From: Ruminococcus flavefaciens
GTDB lineage: Bacteria > Bacillota > Clostridia > Oscillospirales > Ruminococcaceae
DNA length: 64,000 nucleotides
Reading direction: 5' to 3'
Assembly: GCA_023667045.1 (NCBI GenBank)
Contig: JAMPAU010000001.1
Location: forward strand, 124,001 to 188,000
The notes under the pieces are model-generated. The model was given only the letters and a program-made list of their open reading frames with translations. It made no database searches and was not told the origin of the DNA. Position 1 is the first letter of the stretch, and each line of letters starts with the position of its first letter. A program made the translations under genes and the position numbers. Below, in pieces: positions 26,291-35,550 of the stretch.

Positions 26291-28714
26291 ATGAAAAATC
26301 ATCTTATCAGACGTTCAGTAACAGGAGTTATGGCAGTTGCAATGGTATTTTCTGCATACTCCTGTGGTGAAAAGAAAGACGGAAGCTCCAAAAAGGAAAA
26401 AACAACACAAACCGCTCAGAAAGCTAACGAAGTAATAAAAAATTCGTACAGCTCAATAGACATTGACCTTGAAATACCTGCTGACTATATCGAAGGCGTT
26501 TTCTTTATCAAGGAAACATCACAGGTCATGATTCTCGGCAACAGTGACGAATCTTACAGCCTGTACCTCACTGACATGGATTTCAGCGGTTTCAACGAAA
26601 TAAAGCTTGATTTTGACAAGCCAGAAAACTCACAGTACTATCTTAGGGCTACCGTGTCGCCGGACGGCTATATATACGCATTCCTCACTATTATGGATTA
26701 CGGCGATTTCCAGCTTCCCGACTATGATGCCCCCGATTTTGACCCCGACACTTTCGATTACGAGGCTATGAATGAAGCCCGCCAGTATTCATACAAATTT
26801 TACAAACTCGGCTCGGACGGTCAGATACTGGCTGAAAATGATGTCACAAATCTCGATGAATACAGCGAAAGCGATTCGCCGGACGGTTCTATTCATATAC
26901 AGAACATAGTAGCCGACGCAAAAGGAAACATTATCGCAATGGCTTACGGCAATGAAGACCGTTACTTAATAATGAACGAAAACGGCGAAATTACCGGTGA
27001 AATCGACAAGGACAATAACACACACTGGATTAACAGTTTCGGCACGGATTCAGACGGAAATATAATCTGCACAGGTTATGGGGCAGACGGTCAGGAAATA
27101 CAGTTAGTTGACCCCGACGGAAAGAAGTTTACAGACAGCGGAATAAATGTCAAAGACTCAGAAGACCTCTCTAACATAAATAACATTAATATGGGTGCAG
27201 GCGAATATACTTTATTTATGAGTACCCAAAAAGGTCTGTACGGAGTAGGTGCGGACAAAAAACCCGTTGAAGTAATAAACTGGATTGACTCCGATATAAA
27301 AAGCGATACAGTACAGTTTGTGATAGGTCTTGACGACGGCGACTTTATAGTTTATCAGCAAGACTATGACACTAATACATTTGGCTTTTCACGCCTAACA
27401 AAACGTGACCCCGAAGAACTCGCTAACCAGCAGGTTATCACTGTAGGTATGCTTTACAGCGATACGGCAATCACCTCAATGGTTACTGAGTTTAATAAGT
27501 CTCACAGTGACTACAGAATAAAAATATCCGACTACAGCAAGTACAATGAATACGACGACCAAACACAAAAAGCTACAAATACCGCTCAGAAACAGCTTAA
27601 AATGGATATTTCTTCTGGAAATGCCCCCGACATGATTGTAACATATGACTTCTCCCTCATCTCTGAACTCGCTCCGCAGGGCATTTATACAGACCTATAC
27701 TCATATCTCGAAAATGACGATAAACTTTCAAAAGACGACATCATGCCAAATCTCATCAAGGCAAGCGAAATAGACGGTAAACTCTACTCCCTTTCACCTA
27801 ATTTCAATGTAACTTCTCTGGCTTGCAAGACTAAATTCTGTGACAAGGAAAACTGGACTCTTGATGACTTGATTGATACCATTCACGAAAATCCCGATAT
27901 GCGTTTTTCAGATTATGCAAACTCAAAGGAATATGTCTTTGAAATCCTTATCAACTGCTGTGATGAACTGATTGACTATGAAAAAGCTGAATGCCATTTC
28001 GATTCGGACGAATTTAAAAAGATACTCGAATTTTGCAATGAATTTCCAGATGAGGAAGACGAAATAAACTGGGAAACTGCTACACAGGACGAAATGGAAG
28101 CCTACTGGAATGAACAGGAAACTATGTGTCTCGAAGACAAAGCTCTCCTCAGCGATATAAGTTTCTATCAGCTTTCAGAGTATAATACAGTAAAAACAAC
28201 TAAATTCAATGAAGATATAACTCTTGTCGGAATGCCTTCAAGCAACGGACAGGGTGCGTTGCTTTCAATGGGAAATTCATTTGCTATTCTTGAAAGTTCG
28301 CCCTCAAAAGACGCTTGCTGGGAATTTATAAAGGAATTTTTCACAGAAGATTATCAGATAGACAGCCGTTATACCTATTCTCTCCCGTCGCTTGTGTCGG
28401 CATTTGACAAAAAGGCAGAGGAAGCTATGGAAAAACCCTACTATCTTGATGAAAACGGCGAAAAAGTTGAATATGACATGACTTACTGGGTAAACAACAA
28501 GGAAATTACCATAGAACCGCTTACTAAGGAAGAAAAGGATTTAATTGTTGAATATATAAAGAATGCCAGCAAGATGAGCGAATCTTTTTCAGACGATATA
28601 CGTGAAATAATTGTTGATGAAGTAACAAAGTATTTCAAGGGCGAGACTAATTCACAGCAGACTATTGACATGATACAGAACCGTGTTTCACTTCTCCTCA
28701 GTGAAAAATCCTAA
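26291..28714 (+). CDS. Large solute-binding lipoprotein with N-terminal propeller-like domain
   Basis: This 807-residue protein has a lipoprotein signal with cleavage before Cys at about residue 25 (VFSAYSC). Residues 50-385 look like repeated blades (SPDGYIYAFLTIMDYGD, DAKGNIIAMAYGNEDRYLI, DSDGNIICTGYGADG), a beta-propeller-like pattern. The rest is a family 1 extracellular solute-binding fold: ITVGMLYSDTAITSMVTEFN, MDISSGNAPDMIV, and SFAILESSPSKDACWEFIKE. It is the last gene of the operon. It would capture ligand outside the membrane for the two permeases; the N-terminal domain may bind a partner or polymer. Confidence 0.85.
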   Translation: MKNHLIRRSVTGVMAVAMVFSAYSCGEKKDGSSKKEKTTQTAQKANEVIKNSYSSIDIDLEIPADYIEGVFFIKETSQVMILGNSDESYSLYLTDMDFSGFNEIKLDFDKPENSQYYLRATVSPDGYIYAFLTIMDYGDFQLPDYDAPDFDPDTFDYEAMNEARQYSYKFYKLGSDGQILAENDVTNLDEYSESDSPDGSIHIQNIVADAKGNIIAMAYGNEDRYLIMNENGEITGEIDKDNNTHWINSFGTDSDGNIICTGYGADGQEIQLVDPDGKKFTDSGINVKDSEDLSNINNINMGAGEYTLFMSTQKGLYGVGADKKPVEVINWIDSDIKSDTVQFVIGLDDGDFIVYQQDYDTNTFGFSRLTKRDPEELANQQVITVGMLYSDTAITSMVTEFNKSHSDYRIKISDYSKYNEYDDQTQKATNTAQKQLKMDISSGNAPDMIVTYDFSLISELAPQGIYTDLYSYLENDDKLSKDDIMPNLIKASEIDGKLYSLSPNFNVTSLACKTKFCDKENWTLDDLIDTIHENPDMRFSDYANSKEYVFEILINCCDELIDYEKAECHFDSDEFKKILEFCNEFPDEEDEINWETATQDEMEAYWNEQETMCLEDKALLSDISFYQLSEYNTVKTTKFNEDITLVGMPSSNGQGALLSMGNSFAILESSPSKDACWEFIKEFFTEDYQIDSRYTYSLPSLVSAFDKKAEEAMEKPYYLDENGEKVEYDMTYWVNNKEITIEPLTKEEKDLIVEYIKNASKMSESFSDDIREIIVDEVTKYFKGETNSQQTIDMIQNRVSLLLSEKS

Positions 28715-28757
28715 TTTTATGCTATCTACTTTTTAATATATTAACCTCCTTTTTTTT

Positions 28758-28800
28758 GAAACGGCTCTCTCTTTGTTCATTGGGAGAGCTGTTTCTTTTA
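28758..28800 (+). terminator. Rho-independent terminator of the transporter operon
   Basis: GAAACGGCTCTCTC, a ten-base loop and GGGAGAGCTGTTTC (with two G-U pairs) are followed by TTTTA, after the lipoprotein stop. Confidence 0.8.
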
Positions 28801-28872
28801 TGGTAAAAATAGCTTAACATTTCATTTTTAAATTCAAAATTTTAGTAATTCAGACAAAAATGCATAAAACAC

Positions 28873-28901
28873 TTGACAAAGTGACATAATAGTGTTAAAT
28901 T
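28873..28901 (+). promoter_or_regulatory. SigA-type promoter of hrcA-grpE-dnaK-dnaJ
   Basis: TTGACA (28873-28878), a 17-base spacer and TAAATT (28896-28901), immediately upstream of the CIRCE element. Confidence 0.7.
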
Positions 28902-28905
28902 ATAT

Positions 28906-28932
28906 TTAGCACTCGATGATACAGAGTGCTAA
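28906..28932 (+). promoter_or_regulatory. CIRCE element (HrcA operator)
   Basis: TTAGCACTC, nine bases and GAGTGCTAA match the CIRCE consensus perfectly. HrcA bound here represses the operon until heat shock. It lies at the transcription start, between the promoter and hrcA. Confidence 0.97.
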
Positions 28933-28955
28933 ATAAGCGAAAGGTTGTGTTAATC

Positions 28956-30008
28956 GTGAACAGCAGAAAGATGAAAATACTCACTGCTGTGGTTGATGAG
29001 TATATAAGAACCGGCGAACCAGTCGGCTCAAAAGCAATCTCTAAGCTTGAAAATATCAACGTTTCCTCAGCTACTATCCGAAATGATATGGCAGTGCTTG
29101 AACAGCTCGGCTATCTTGAACAGCCTCACACCTCTGCCGGAAGAATACCTACTTTCGCAGGTTACAGGTTATATATAGACGAACTGATGAACCCCTCCGC
29201 ACTCTCTGATGAGGAAAAACAACGTCTTGACAGTATGCTCGGCGACAAGGATACGCCGGAAGAACTTCTTATACAGAATGCTACCACAGCCCTTGCAGAG
29301 CTTACACAGTGTGCAGTAGTTGTTGCAAACTCTGCTCCGAGATTTTCGGTAATATCAAAGGTTGAAGTTATTCCCACAGGAAAACGCCTTTATGTGATAC
29401 TGCTGATAACCTCAAACGGAAGCATTAAAAACAAGGCTTGCCGTCTAGAGTTTGACCTTGACCATGAACAGCTTGAATTTTTTACTCATTATATAGAAGA
29501 AAACCTCAGCGGTGTTTCAGTTGAGGAACTTTCAGAGGAAATGTTTGACAAAATGGTATCGGCAGTAAGTGCCTACATGGTATCGCTTTCGCCCCTCGTA
29601 AGAGGTCTTTGCGAACTGTCGGAAGACTTACGGCAACAGGAACTGACAGTAAGCGGAAGTGAAAAACTGCTTTCCTGTGACGAGCTTGACAAAATGGAAG
29701 TCGTTAAATTTATCGAACATAAAAACGGTCTTTCAGATTTGCTTGACGAAACCTTCAGCGGTATTCAAGTTAAATTCGGCTCTGAAAATAATTTCGCTAT
29801 CGGAAATTCAAGCCTAATTGTTTCAAAGTACCGCAGAGGTAACAAGGAAGCCGGCTCTCTTGGAATTATAGGTCCTATGAGAGTGAACTACAAAAAGATT
29901 ATTCCCTACATCGAATACCTGACACAGCAGATTTCCTGTCTGATGTCCGGCGAAGATGATGACATTATTATAACAGATACGACTGAAGAAATTAATCCGA
30001 AGTCTTAG
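28956..30008 (+). CDS. hrcA: Heat-inducible transcription repressor HrcA
   Basis: This protein of about 350 residues has the N-terminal winged HTH (ILTAVVDEYIRTGEPVGSKA, SSATIRNDMAVLEQLGYLE, HTSAGRIPT), the GAF-like middle domain and the C-terminal part with LGIIGPMRVNYKKIIPYIEY. It represses CIRCE-controlled genes, including its own operon. The start is GTG 28956, 11 bases after AAGG; the frame is open further upstream into the CIRCE element, so an earlier start is unlikely. Confidence 0.96.
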   Translation: MNSRKMKILTAVVDEYIRTGEPVGSKAISKLENINVSSATIRNDMAVLEQLGYLEQPHTSAGRIPTFAGYRLYIDELMNPSALSDEEKQRLDSMLGDKDTPEELLIQNATTALAELTQCAVVVANSAPRFSVISKVEVIPTGKRLYVILLITSNGSIKNKACRLEFDLDHEQLEFFTHYIEENLSGVSVEELSEEMFDKMVSAVSAYMVSLSPLVRGLCELSEDLRQQELTVSGSEKLLSCDELDKMEVVKFIEHKNGLSDLLDETFSGIQVKFGSENNFAIGNSSLIVSKYRRGNKEAGSLGIIGPMRVNYKKIIPYIEYLTQQISCLMSGEDDDIIITDTTEEINPKS

Positions 30009-30021
30009 AAAGGAGCATGAG

Positions 30022-30564
30022 ATGGACAACAAAAATACAGAAGAAAAAATTGAGGACGTAAAAGAGGAAAATATTCCCGAAACTACAGATGAGGAAGACG
30101 CTGTTTCTGAATACAATGATACGGCAACGGAAGTAGCTTCTCTTGAGGACGCTCTCAACGAGGCAAACAACAAATATGTAAGGCTCTTTGCTGAGTATGA
30201 CAACTACCGCAAGCGTACGGCAAAGGAAAAAACAGAAACCTACAGCAATGCTACCGCTAAATGCATTGAGGATTTACTACCCGTTATTGACAGCTTTGAA
30301 CGCTCTTTAGAGGTTGAATGTGCAGACGAAAACTTCAAAAACGGTATGGCTATGATTTTCGGACAGCTTAAAAACTTCCTCGAAAAAATGAACGTTACCG
30401 CTATAGAGGCTCTCGGTGCTGAGTTTGACCCGAATATTCATAACGCTATCAGTCAGCAGGACGGCACAGACTATGCAAGCAATCATGTGTGTGCTGTATT
30501 CCAGAAAGGCTATAAAATCGGCGACAAGCTCATAAGACCCGCTATGGTGGCTGTAGCTGTCTGA
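30022..30564 (+). CDS. grpE: Nucleotide exchange factor GrpE
   Basis: This 180-residue protein exchanges ADP on DnaK. It has an acidic N-terminal coiled coil (DALNEANNKYVRLFAEYDNY) and the GrpE signature region MIFGQLKNFLEKMNVTAIEA, GAEFDPNIHNAI, then the beta domain VFQKGYKIGDKLIRPAMVAV. AGAAAGGAG precedes the ATG. Confidence 0.96.
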   Translation: MDNKNTEEKIEDVKEENIPETTDEEDAVSEYNDTATEVASLEDALNEANNKYVRLFAEYDNYRKRTAKEKTETYSNATAKCIEDLLPVIDSFERSLEVECADENFKNGMAMIFGQLKNFLEKMNVTAIEALGAEFDPNIHNAISQQDGTDYASNHVCAVFQKGYKIGDKLIRPAMVAVAV

Positions 30565-30653
30565 AAATAATCTGCATAATATAAAATATTTTATAAAATT
30601 ATTCATCTAAACCATTTAAGCTTTATGCTTGAAATATGAAAGGAAGATTTATT

Positions 30654-32498
30654 ATGGGAAAAATTATAGGTATTGACTTAGGCACAACAAACTCCTGTGT
30701 AGCTGTTATGGAGGGTGGTAACGCTGTAGTTATCCCTAACAGCGAGGGTGCAAGAACTACTCCGTCTGTTGTTGCTTTTACAAACAGCGGTGAAAGACTT
30801 GTAGGTCAGGTTGCAAAGAGACAGGCAATCACTAACCACGACAGAACAGTTTCTTCTATCAAGAGACATATGGGTTCTGATTACAAGGTTGCAATAGACG
30901 ACAAGAAATATACTCCGCAAGAAATCTCTGCTATGATTCTCCAGAAACTCAAGGCTGACGCTGAGGCTTATCTCGGCGAAAAGGTAACAGAGGCTGTTAT
31001 TACAGTTCCTGCATACTTCACAGACGCACAGAGACAGGCTACAAAAGATGCCGGACAGATTGCTGGTCTTAATGTAAGACGTATTATCAATGAACCTACT
31101 GCCGCTGCTCTCTCCTATGGTATAGACAAGGAAGAAGAACAGAATGTTATGGTTTACGACCTCGGCGGTGGTACTTTCGACGTTTCTGTTATTGAAATGG
31201 GTGCAGACGTTCAGCAGGTACTTGCTACAGCAGGTAACAACCGTCTCGGTGGTGACGACTTCGACCAGAGAATTATTGACTGGATTATTGACGAATTTAA
31301 AAAGGCTGAGGGCGTTGACCTCTCATCTGACAAAATGGCAGCACAGAGACTTAAAGACGCTGCTGAAAAATCTAAGATTGAACTTTCTTCAACTACAACT
31401 TCAAATATAAATATACCGTTCATTACAGTAGATGCTACAGGAACACCTAAGCACCTCGACCTTACTCTAACACAGGCTAAATTCAATGAACTCACAGCAG
31501 ACCTCGTTGAAGCTACAATGGGTCCTGTAAGACAGGCACTCAAAGACAGCGGTCTCAGCATTTCTGAAATCAGCAAGGTTCTCATGGTCGGCGGTTCTTC
31601 AAGAATACCAGCTGTACAGGAAGCTGTAAAGAAGGTTCTCGGTAAAGAGCCATTCAAGGGAATCAACCCTGACGAATGTGTAGCACTCGGTGCTGGTTAT
31701 CAGGGAGGCATGATAGGCGGTGATGTTGACGGCGGTCTTCTCCTCCTCGACGTTACACCTCTTTCACTCGGTATCGAAACTGCCGGCGGTGTATGCACAA
31801 AAATGATTGAAAGAAATACTACTATCCCTACAAAGAAGTCACAGGTATTCTCGACTTATTCCGACAATCAGCCCGCTGTTGACATCAATGTACTTCAGGG
31901 TGAGCGTGAATTTGCTAAGGATAACAAACAGCTCGGTACTTTCCGCCTTGACGGTATCGCACCTGCTCCAAGAGGAATCCCACAGATTGAAGTTACTTTT
32001 GATATTGACCAGAACGGCATTGTACACGTTTCTGCTAAGGATTTAGGCACAGGCAAAGAGCAGAATATCTCTATCACAGCTTCTGCTAATATGTCTAAGG
32101 ACGATATAAACAAGGCTGTTCAAGAGGCTGAACAGTATGCAGAAGAAGACAAGAAACGCCGTGAAGAAGTAGACACAAAGAACGAGGCTGAGAACCTTGT
32201 ATTCCAGTGTGAAAAGGCTCTCGCTGATTTCGGTGATAAGGTTTCCGCTGACGAAAAAGAAAACATTGAGGGCAAGTGTTCCGCTTTGAAATCTGCAATA
32301 TCTGCCAATAATTTCAGCGAAATCAAGTCACTTAAGGAAGAACTTCAGAAGGCTTTCTATGACCTCTCGGCTAAGGTATATCAGCAGGCTAACCCCAGCG
32401 GTGCTGAGGGAATTGACCCGTCACAGTTTGCAAAGGGCGAGCAGAACGATTCTTCAGATGATGACGGCGTTGTAGACGCTGACTTCACTGAGGTCTGA
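30654..32498 (+). CDS. dnaK: Chaperone DnaK (Hsp70)
   Basis: This 614-residue protein has the ATPase signatures [29 protein letters not shown] and [14 protein letters not shown], and the substrate domain [15 protein letters not shown]. It lacks the about 24-residue insertion of Gram-negative DnaK in the first quadrant, as in Gram-positives. I take the start at 30654 (MGKIIGID) because AAAGGAAG lies just upstream; an ATG at 30636 would put that site inside the gene. The tail is acidic ([12 protein letters not shown]). Confidence 0.97.
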   Translation: MGKIIGIDLGTTNSCVAVMEGGNAVVIPNSEGARTTPSVVAFTNSGERLVGQVAKRQAITNHDRTVSSIKRHMGSDYKVAIDDKKYTPQEISAMILQKLKADAEAYLGEKVTEAVITVPAYFTDAQRQATKDAGQIAGLNVRRIINEPTAAALSYGIDKEEEQNVMVYDLGGGTFDVSVIEMGADVQQVLATAGNNRLGGDDFDQRIIDWIIDEFKKAEGVDLSSDKMAAQRLKDAAEKSKIELSSTTTSNINIPFITVDATGTPKHLDLTLTQAKFNELTADLVEATMGPVRQALKDSGLSISEISKVLMVGGSSRIPAVQEAVKKVLGKEPFKGINPDECVALGAGYQGGMIGGDVDGGLLLLDVTPLSLGIETAGGVCTKMIERNTTIPTKKSQVFSTYSDNQPAVDINVLQGEREFAKDNKQLGTFRLDGIAPAPRGIPQIEVTFDIDQNGIVHVSAKDLGTGKEQNISITASANMSKDDINKAVQEAEQYAEEDKKRREEVDTKNEAENLVFQCEKALADFGDKVSADEKENIEGKCSALKSAISANNFSEIKSLKEELQKAFYDLSAKVYQQANPSGAEGIDPSQFAKGEQNDSSDDDGVVDADFTEV

Positions 32499-32588
32499 TT
32501 TAAAAAATAAATATCATATCACGGGGCGGAATTTTCTTTCGCCCTTGTGGTGTTTATATGGAATTATTATTCAGAACGGAGAAGTATT

Positions 32589-33743
32589 ATGGCTGAAAAA
32601 AGAGATTATTATGAAGTACTCGGTTTGCAGAAAGGTGCTACCGATGCCGAAATAAAAAAGGCTTACCGCAAAAAAGCAAGAGAATATCACCCCGATATGC
32701 ACCCCGATAATCCGGACGCATACGTTGAAAAAATGCAGGAAGTAAATGAGGCTTACGAGGTTCTTTCAGATGCTGACAAAAAATCACGCTATGACCAGTT
32801 CGGACACGCCGGCGTTGACCCAAGCTATGGTGGTGGTGCTGGCGGTTTCAGCGGTGGAATGGGCGGTTTCGGAGATATGGGAGATATTTTTGAAAATATC
32901 TTCGGAAATTTCGGATTCGGCGGAGGAAGTTCACGCTCCAATGCAAACGCCCCCAGACGTGGCTCTGATATTCAGGAATCTGTACTTATAAACTTTATGG
33001 AAGCCTGCAACGGAGTTAAAAAGGAAATCAAACTTAACCGCATGAGTACCTGCGACGCTTGCAAAGGCACAGGGGCAGACGGTTCGTCAAGCTCAGAAGT
33101 ATGTCCGGACTGTCAGGGACGTGGCACTGTAAAGGTTACTCAAAATACAGTATTTGGTGCTATAGCTTCAACTAAAACCTGTCCGCACTGCTCCGGCAAA
33201 GGAAAAATCATCAAGAATCCATGTCAGAAATGTCGTGGTCAAGGCAGACTGAGAGTACAGAAAACAGTTTCCGTTGATATTCCAGCCGGAATTGACGACA
33301 GACAGACAATACGCCTAAGCGGTCAAGGCGACTGCGGTGTTAACGGCGGTCCTAACGGTGACCTGCTTATAAACGTTTCTGTAAAGTCTCACGCCATTTT
33401 CAAGCGTGACGGATTTGATATTCACTGTGATATTCCTGTAACATATATGGAGGCTGTTTTAGGTGCTGAAATAACCGTACCGACCATTGACGGAGACGTT
33501 AAGTACACTATAAGCGAGGGTACTCAGACTGGTACTGTATTCCGCCTGAAAGGCAAGGGCGTTAAGAAACTACACCGCAATGAACGTGGCAACCAGTATG
33601 TTACTATCTATGTGGAAGTGCCGAAAAACCTCACCAAAAAACAAAAAGACCTGCTCAGAGAATTTGAGGCATCTTTATCTGACAAGAACTATGCAAAACG
33701 TCAGAGTTTCTTTGATAAGCTCAAAAAGAAATTAGACCTCTGA
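32589..33743 (+). CDS. dnaJ: Chaperone DnaJ (Hsp40)
   Basis: This 384-residue co-chaperone stimulates DnaK ATPase. It has the J domain (residues 4-69) with the HPD motif in YHPDMHPDN, a Gly/Phe-rich linker (GGFSGGMGGFGDMG), and four C-x-x-C-x-G-x-G zinc repeats: CDACKGTG, CPDCQGRG, CPHCSGKG and CQKCRGQG. The start is 32589, after GGAG; an upstream in-frame ATG at 32547 lacks a ribosome site. It is the last gene of the heat-shock operon. Confidence 0.97.
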   Translation: MAEKRDYYEVLGLQKGATDAEIKKAYRKKAREYHPDMHPDNPDAYVEKMQEVNEAYEVLSDADKKSRYDQFGHAGVDPSYGGGAGGFSGGMGGFGDMGDIFENIFGNFGFGGGSSRSNANAPRRGSDIQESVLINFMEACNGVKKEIKLNRMSTCDACKGTGADGSSSSEVCPDCQGRGTVKVTQNTVFGAIASTKTCPHCSGKGKIIKNPCQKCRGQGRLRVQKTVSVDIPAGIDDRQTIRLSGQGDCGVNGGPNGDLLINVSVKSHAIFKRDGFDIHCDIPVTYMEAVLGAEITVPTIDGDVKYTISEGTQTGTVFRLKGKGVKKLHRNERGNQYVTIYVEVPKNLTKKQKDLLREFEASLSDKNYAKRQSFFDKLKKKLDL

Positions 33744-33750
33744 AAATAAA

Positions 33751-33780
33751 AAAAGGACGGCTTATAAACCGTCCTTTTTT
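33751..33780. terminator. Bidirectional terminator between dnaJ and the lipoprotein gene
   Basis: AAAAGGACGG, an eight-base loop and CCGTCCTTTT are followed by TT on the plus strand and preceded by an A-run, so it can end both converging transcripts. Confidence 0.85.
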
Positions 33781-33785
33781 CTGTA

Positions 33786-35189
33786 TTATAAATCAATATT
33801 TTCAAGAATCATATCTTCGCCGTCGCTTGTGATAATGAGGTTGTTTCCGGAAAATTCATATGTTATTTCTGTACCGTCCGGAATTCCGAGACCCTCAAGA
33901 CCCTCAAAGGCAAGACTGCCGTTATCAGCAGAATAAGTGAAAAGTCCTGCAAACTCAACGAACATTTCTTCACCATTAACAACAGCATATACAACAGCGT
34001 CTTCCTGAGATATACCGAAACTTTCGCCCAGTGAAGAAACCATGCCTTCATAGAAAGCACCGCTCTTGAATGTGTATTCGCCGTCAAAGCTGTCGGGATT
34101 ACTTCCGTCGTTTCTTGTCATTGTAAGAATATCAGTACCTTCCATGTTTACTGAAAGGGTTGTGCCGTCATACTGTATAGTCTCCGGTTCAAGTGTCATG
34201 GAAGAAAAGAATAATTTACCGTCAGAAGTAAAGTGAAGTACTTCGGTAGCGTCAGTGAAAACACCGCCTGTGCCGTCTTCTTCAAATCTAAAGCCGTAAG
34301 TGTCTTCTGCCGAGAACCATGCACCTACTACACTGCCCTCTGTTGTTCTGTCGCTGTCAGAAATATCAGAAGATGTGTTTGTATCAGTATTCTGAGAGGA
34401 AATCTTCACAGGATTAGACAGGTCAAAGCGTTTCAGTATCAAATCCTCGTCATTGTCGTCCAATCCCTTAAGAGTGAGTACATCGCCCTTTACCTCATAG
34501 GTTGTTTCCACATTCTTATCCATGCTGTCGTCCAGTTTGTCAAGACCAGATATAAATATGCTGTCATCAATAGGGTCAATAACATATGTGAGCATATTTC
34601 TGTAATCGGCATACATATTTTCACCGCTTACTATTACGTAAACATCGCTGTCATCATAAATCTGAACAGCATCATACATCATACCGCTTACCAGCTTGTA
34701 CTCGCCGTCATAGCTGTCAGCACTGCCGGATTCCTTTGTCATTGTCCATAAATCCTCACCAGTGTCGGCAGTTATAGAGAATGTTTCACCGTCATATGAG
34801 ATAAGCTCATTGGGCAACACTTCACCACTAAGAACAAATTCGTCATCTGCTGTGAAGTGTACTACCTCTGTAATATCCATCCACAGACCGATATTTTTAC
34901 TGTCAATAACATTGAATCCCATAACTAACTCGTCGTCTTCCATGTACCACATACCAAGCAAATCTTCATTTACGTCTTCTGCTGAAGATGATTCAGTAGT
35001 TTCTTCTTCTGTTTCGGGTTCTGTAGTTTCTTCAGTAGTTTCTTCTTCGGTAGTAGTTTCAGAAGTTTCTGCCTCTGTCTCAGAAACGCTCTTTTCTGCG
35101 GAGCTTTCGCTTGCATCATCATCACCGCATGATGCAAAAGCACTTGTCATCATTGTGCATACTGCTAAAATTGCAAGTAATTTTTTCAT
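33786..35189 (-). CDS. Lipoprotein with two tandem copies of an unknown domain
   Basis: This 467-residue protein has a signal peptide and lipobox (SAFASC, Cys at about 20), then a Ser/Thr/Glu linker. Two homologous domains of about 170 residues follow, starting at LGMWYMEDDELVMGF and VGAWFSAEDTYGFRF. Each contains a TEVVHFT / TEVLHFT strand, SYDGETFSI / QYDGTTLSV, SYDGEYKLVSG / SFDGEYTFKSG and LILKRFDL / MILENIDL. Start ATG 35189 follows AAGGAG. Its promoter is at 35236-35264. Domain function is unknown; the lipocalin-like strand pattern suggests a beta-barrel. Confidence 0.82.
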   Translation of the reverse strand: MKKLLAILAVCTMMTSAFASCGDDDASESSAEKSVSETEAETSETTTEEETTEETTEPETEEETTESSSAEDVNEDLLGMWYMEDDELVMGFNVIDSKNIGLWMDITEVVHFTADDEFVLSGEVLPNELISYDGETFSITADTGEDLWTMTKESGSADSYDGEYKLVSGMMYDAVQIYDDSDVYVIVSGENMYADYRNMLTYVIDPIDDSIFISGLDKLDDSMDKNVETTYEVKGDVLTLKGLDDNDEDLILKRFDLSNPVKISSQNTDTNTSSDISDSDRTTEGSVVGAWFSAEDTYGFRFEEDGTGGVFTDATEVLHFTSDGKLFFSSMTLEPETIQYDGTTLSVNMEGTDILTMTRNDGSNPDSFDGEYTFKSGAFYEGMVSSLGESFGISQEDAVVYAVVNGEEMFVEFAGLFTYSADNGSLAFEGLEGLGIPDGTEITYEFSGNNLIITSDGEDMILENIDL

Positions 35190-35550
35190 AATTATAAAAT
35201 CTCCTTTTTCATATTCACACCGTTGGCATGAGTATATTATATCACAGAATAAAGCCTTTTTCAAGGGATTATTCAAATATTATCCATACTGTAATAAATA
35301 TGAAATATTTTTCGGCGTATACACCAAAAAAACAGCATCGGCGAAAGAAACAAATGTTTTATATTTACATAATAAAAAGTAAAATATTAAAACATTATAT
35401 TGGTTAAAATGCTGAAAAATGTTTATAATCTTTTTATGTGCAAAACTGCATATTTTTGTTGACTTTATGAATAAAAAATGATATAATATGTATAATGAAT
35501 AAAAATGCAGTTAAATAAAAAAAACGCCTGACAAACAAAGAGGTGATTAT
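35190..35550. promoter_or_regulatory. Divergent promoters between the lipoprotein and EAL genes
   Basis: Minus strand: TTGAAA (35264-35259), 17 bases, TATAAT (35241-35236) for the lipoprotein. Plus strand: TTGACT (35459-35464), 17 bases, TATAAT (35482-35487) for the EAL gene. The rest, about 35270-35450, is AT-rich and I see no gene in it. Confidence 0.7.

Noticed and set aside
31211-31666. A 151-codon antisense frame inside dnaK
   Set aside because: It is opposite a strongly conserved gene, has no ribosome site, and its composition is that of a codon-bias shadow.
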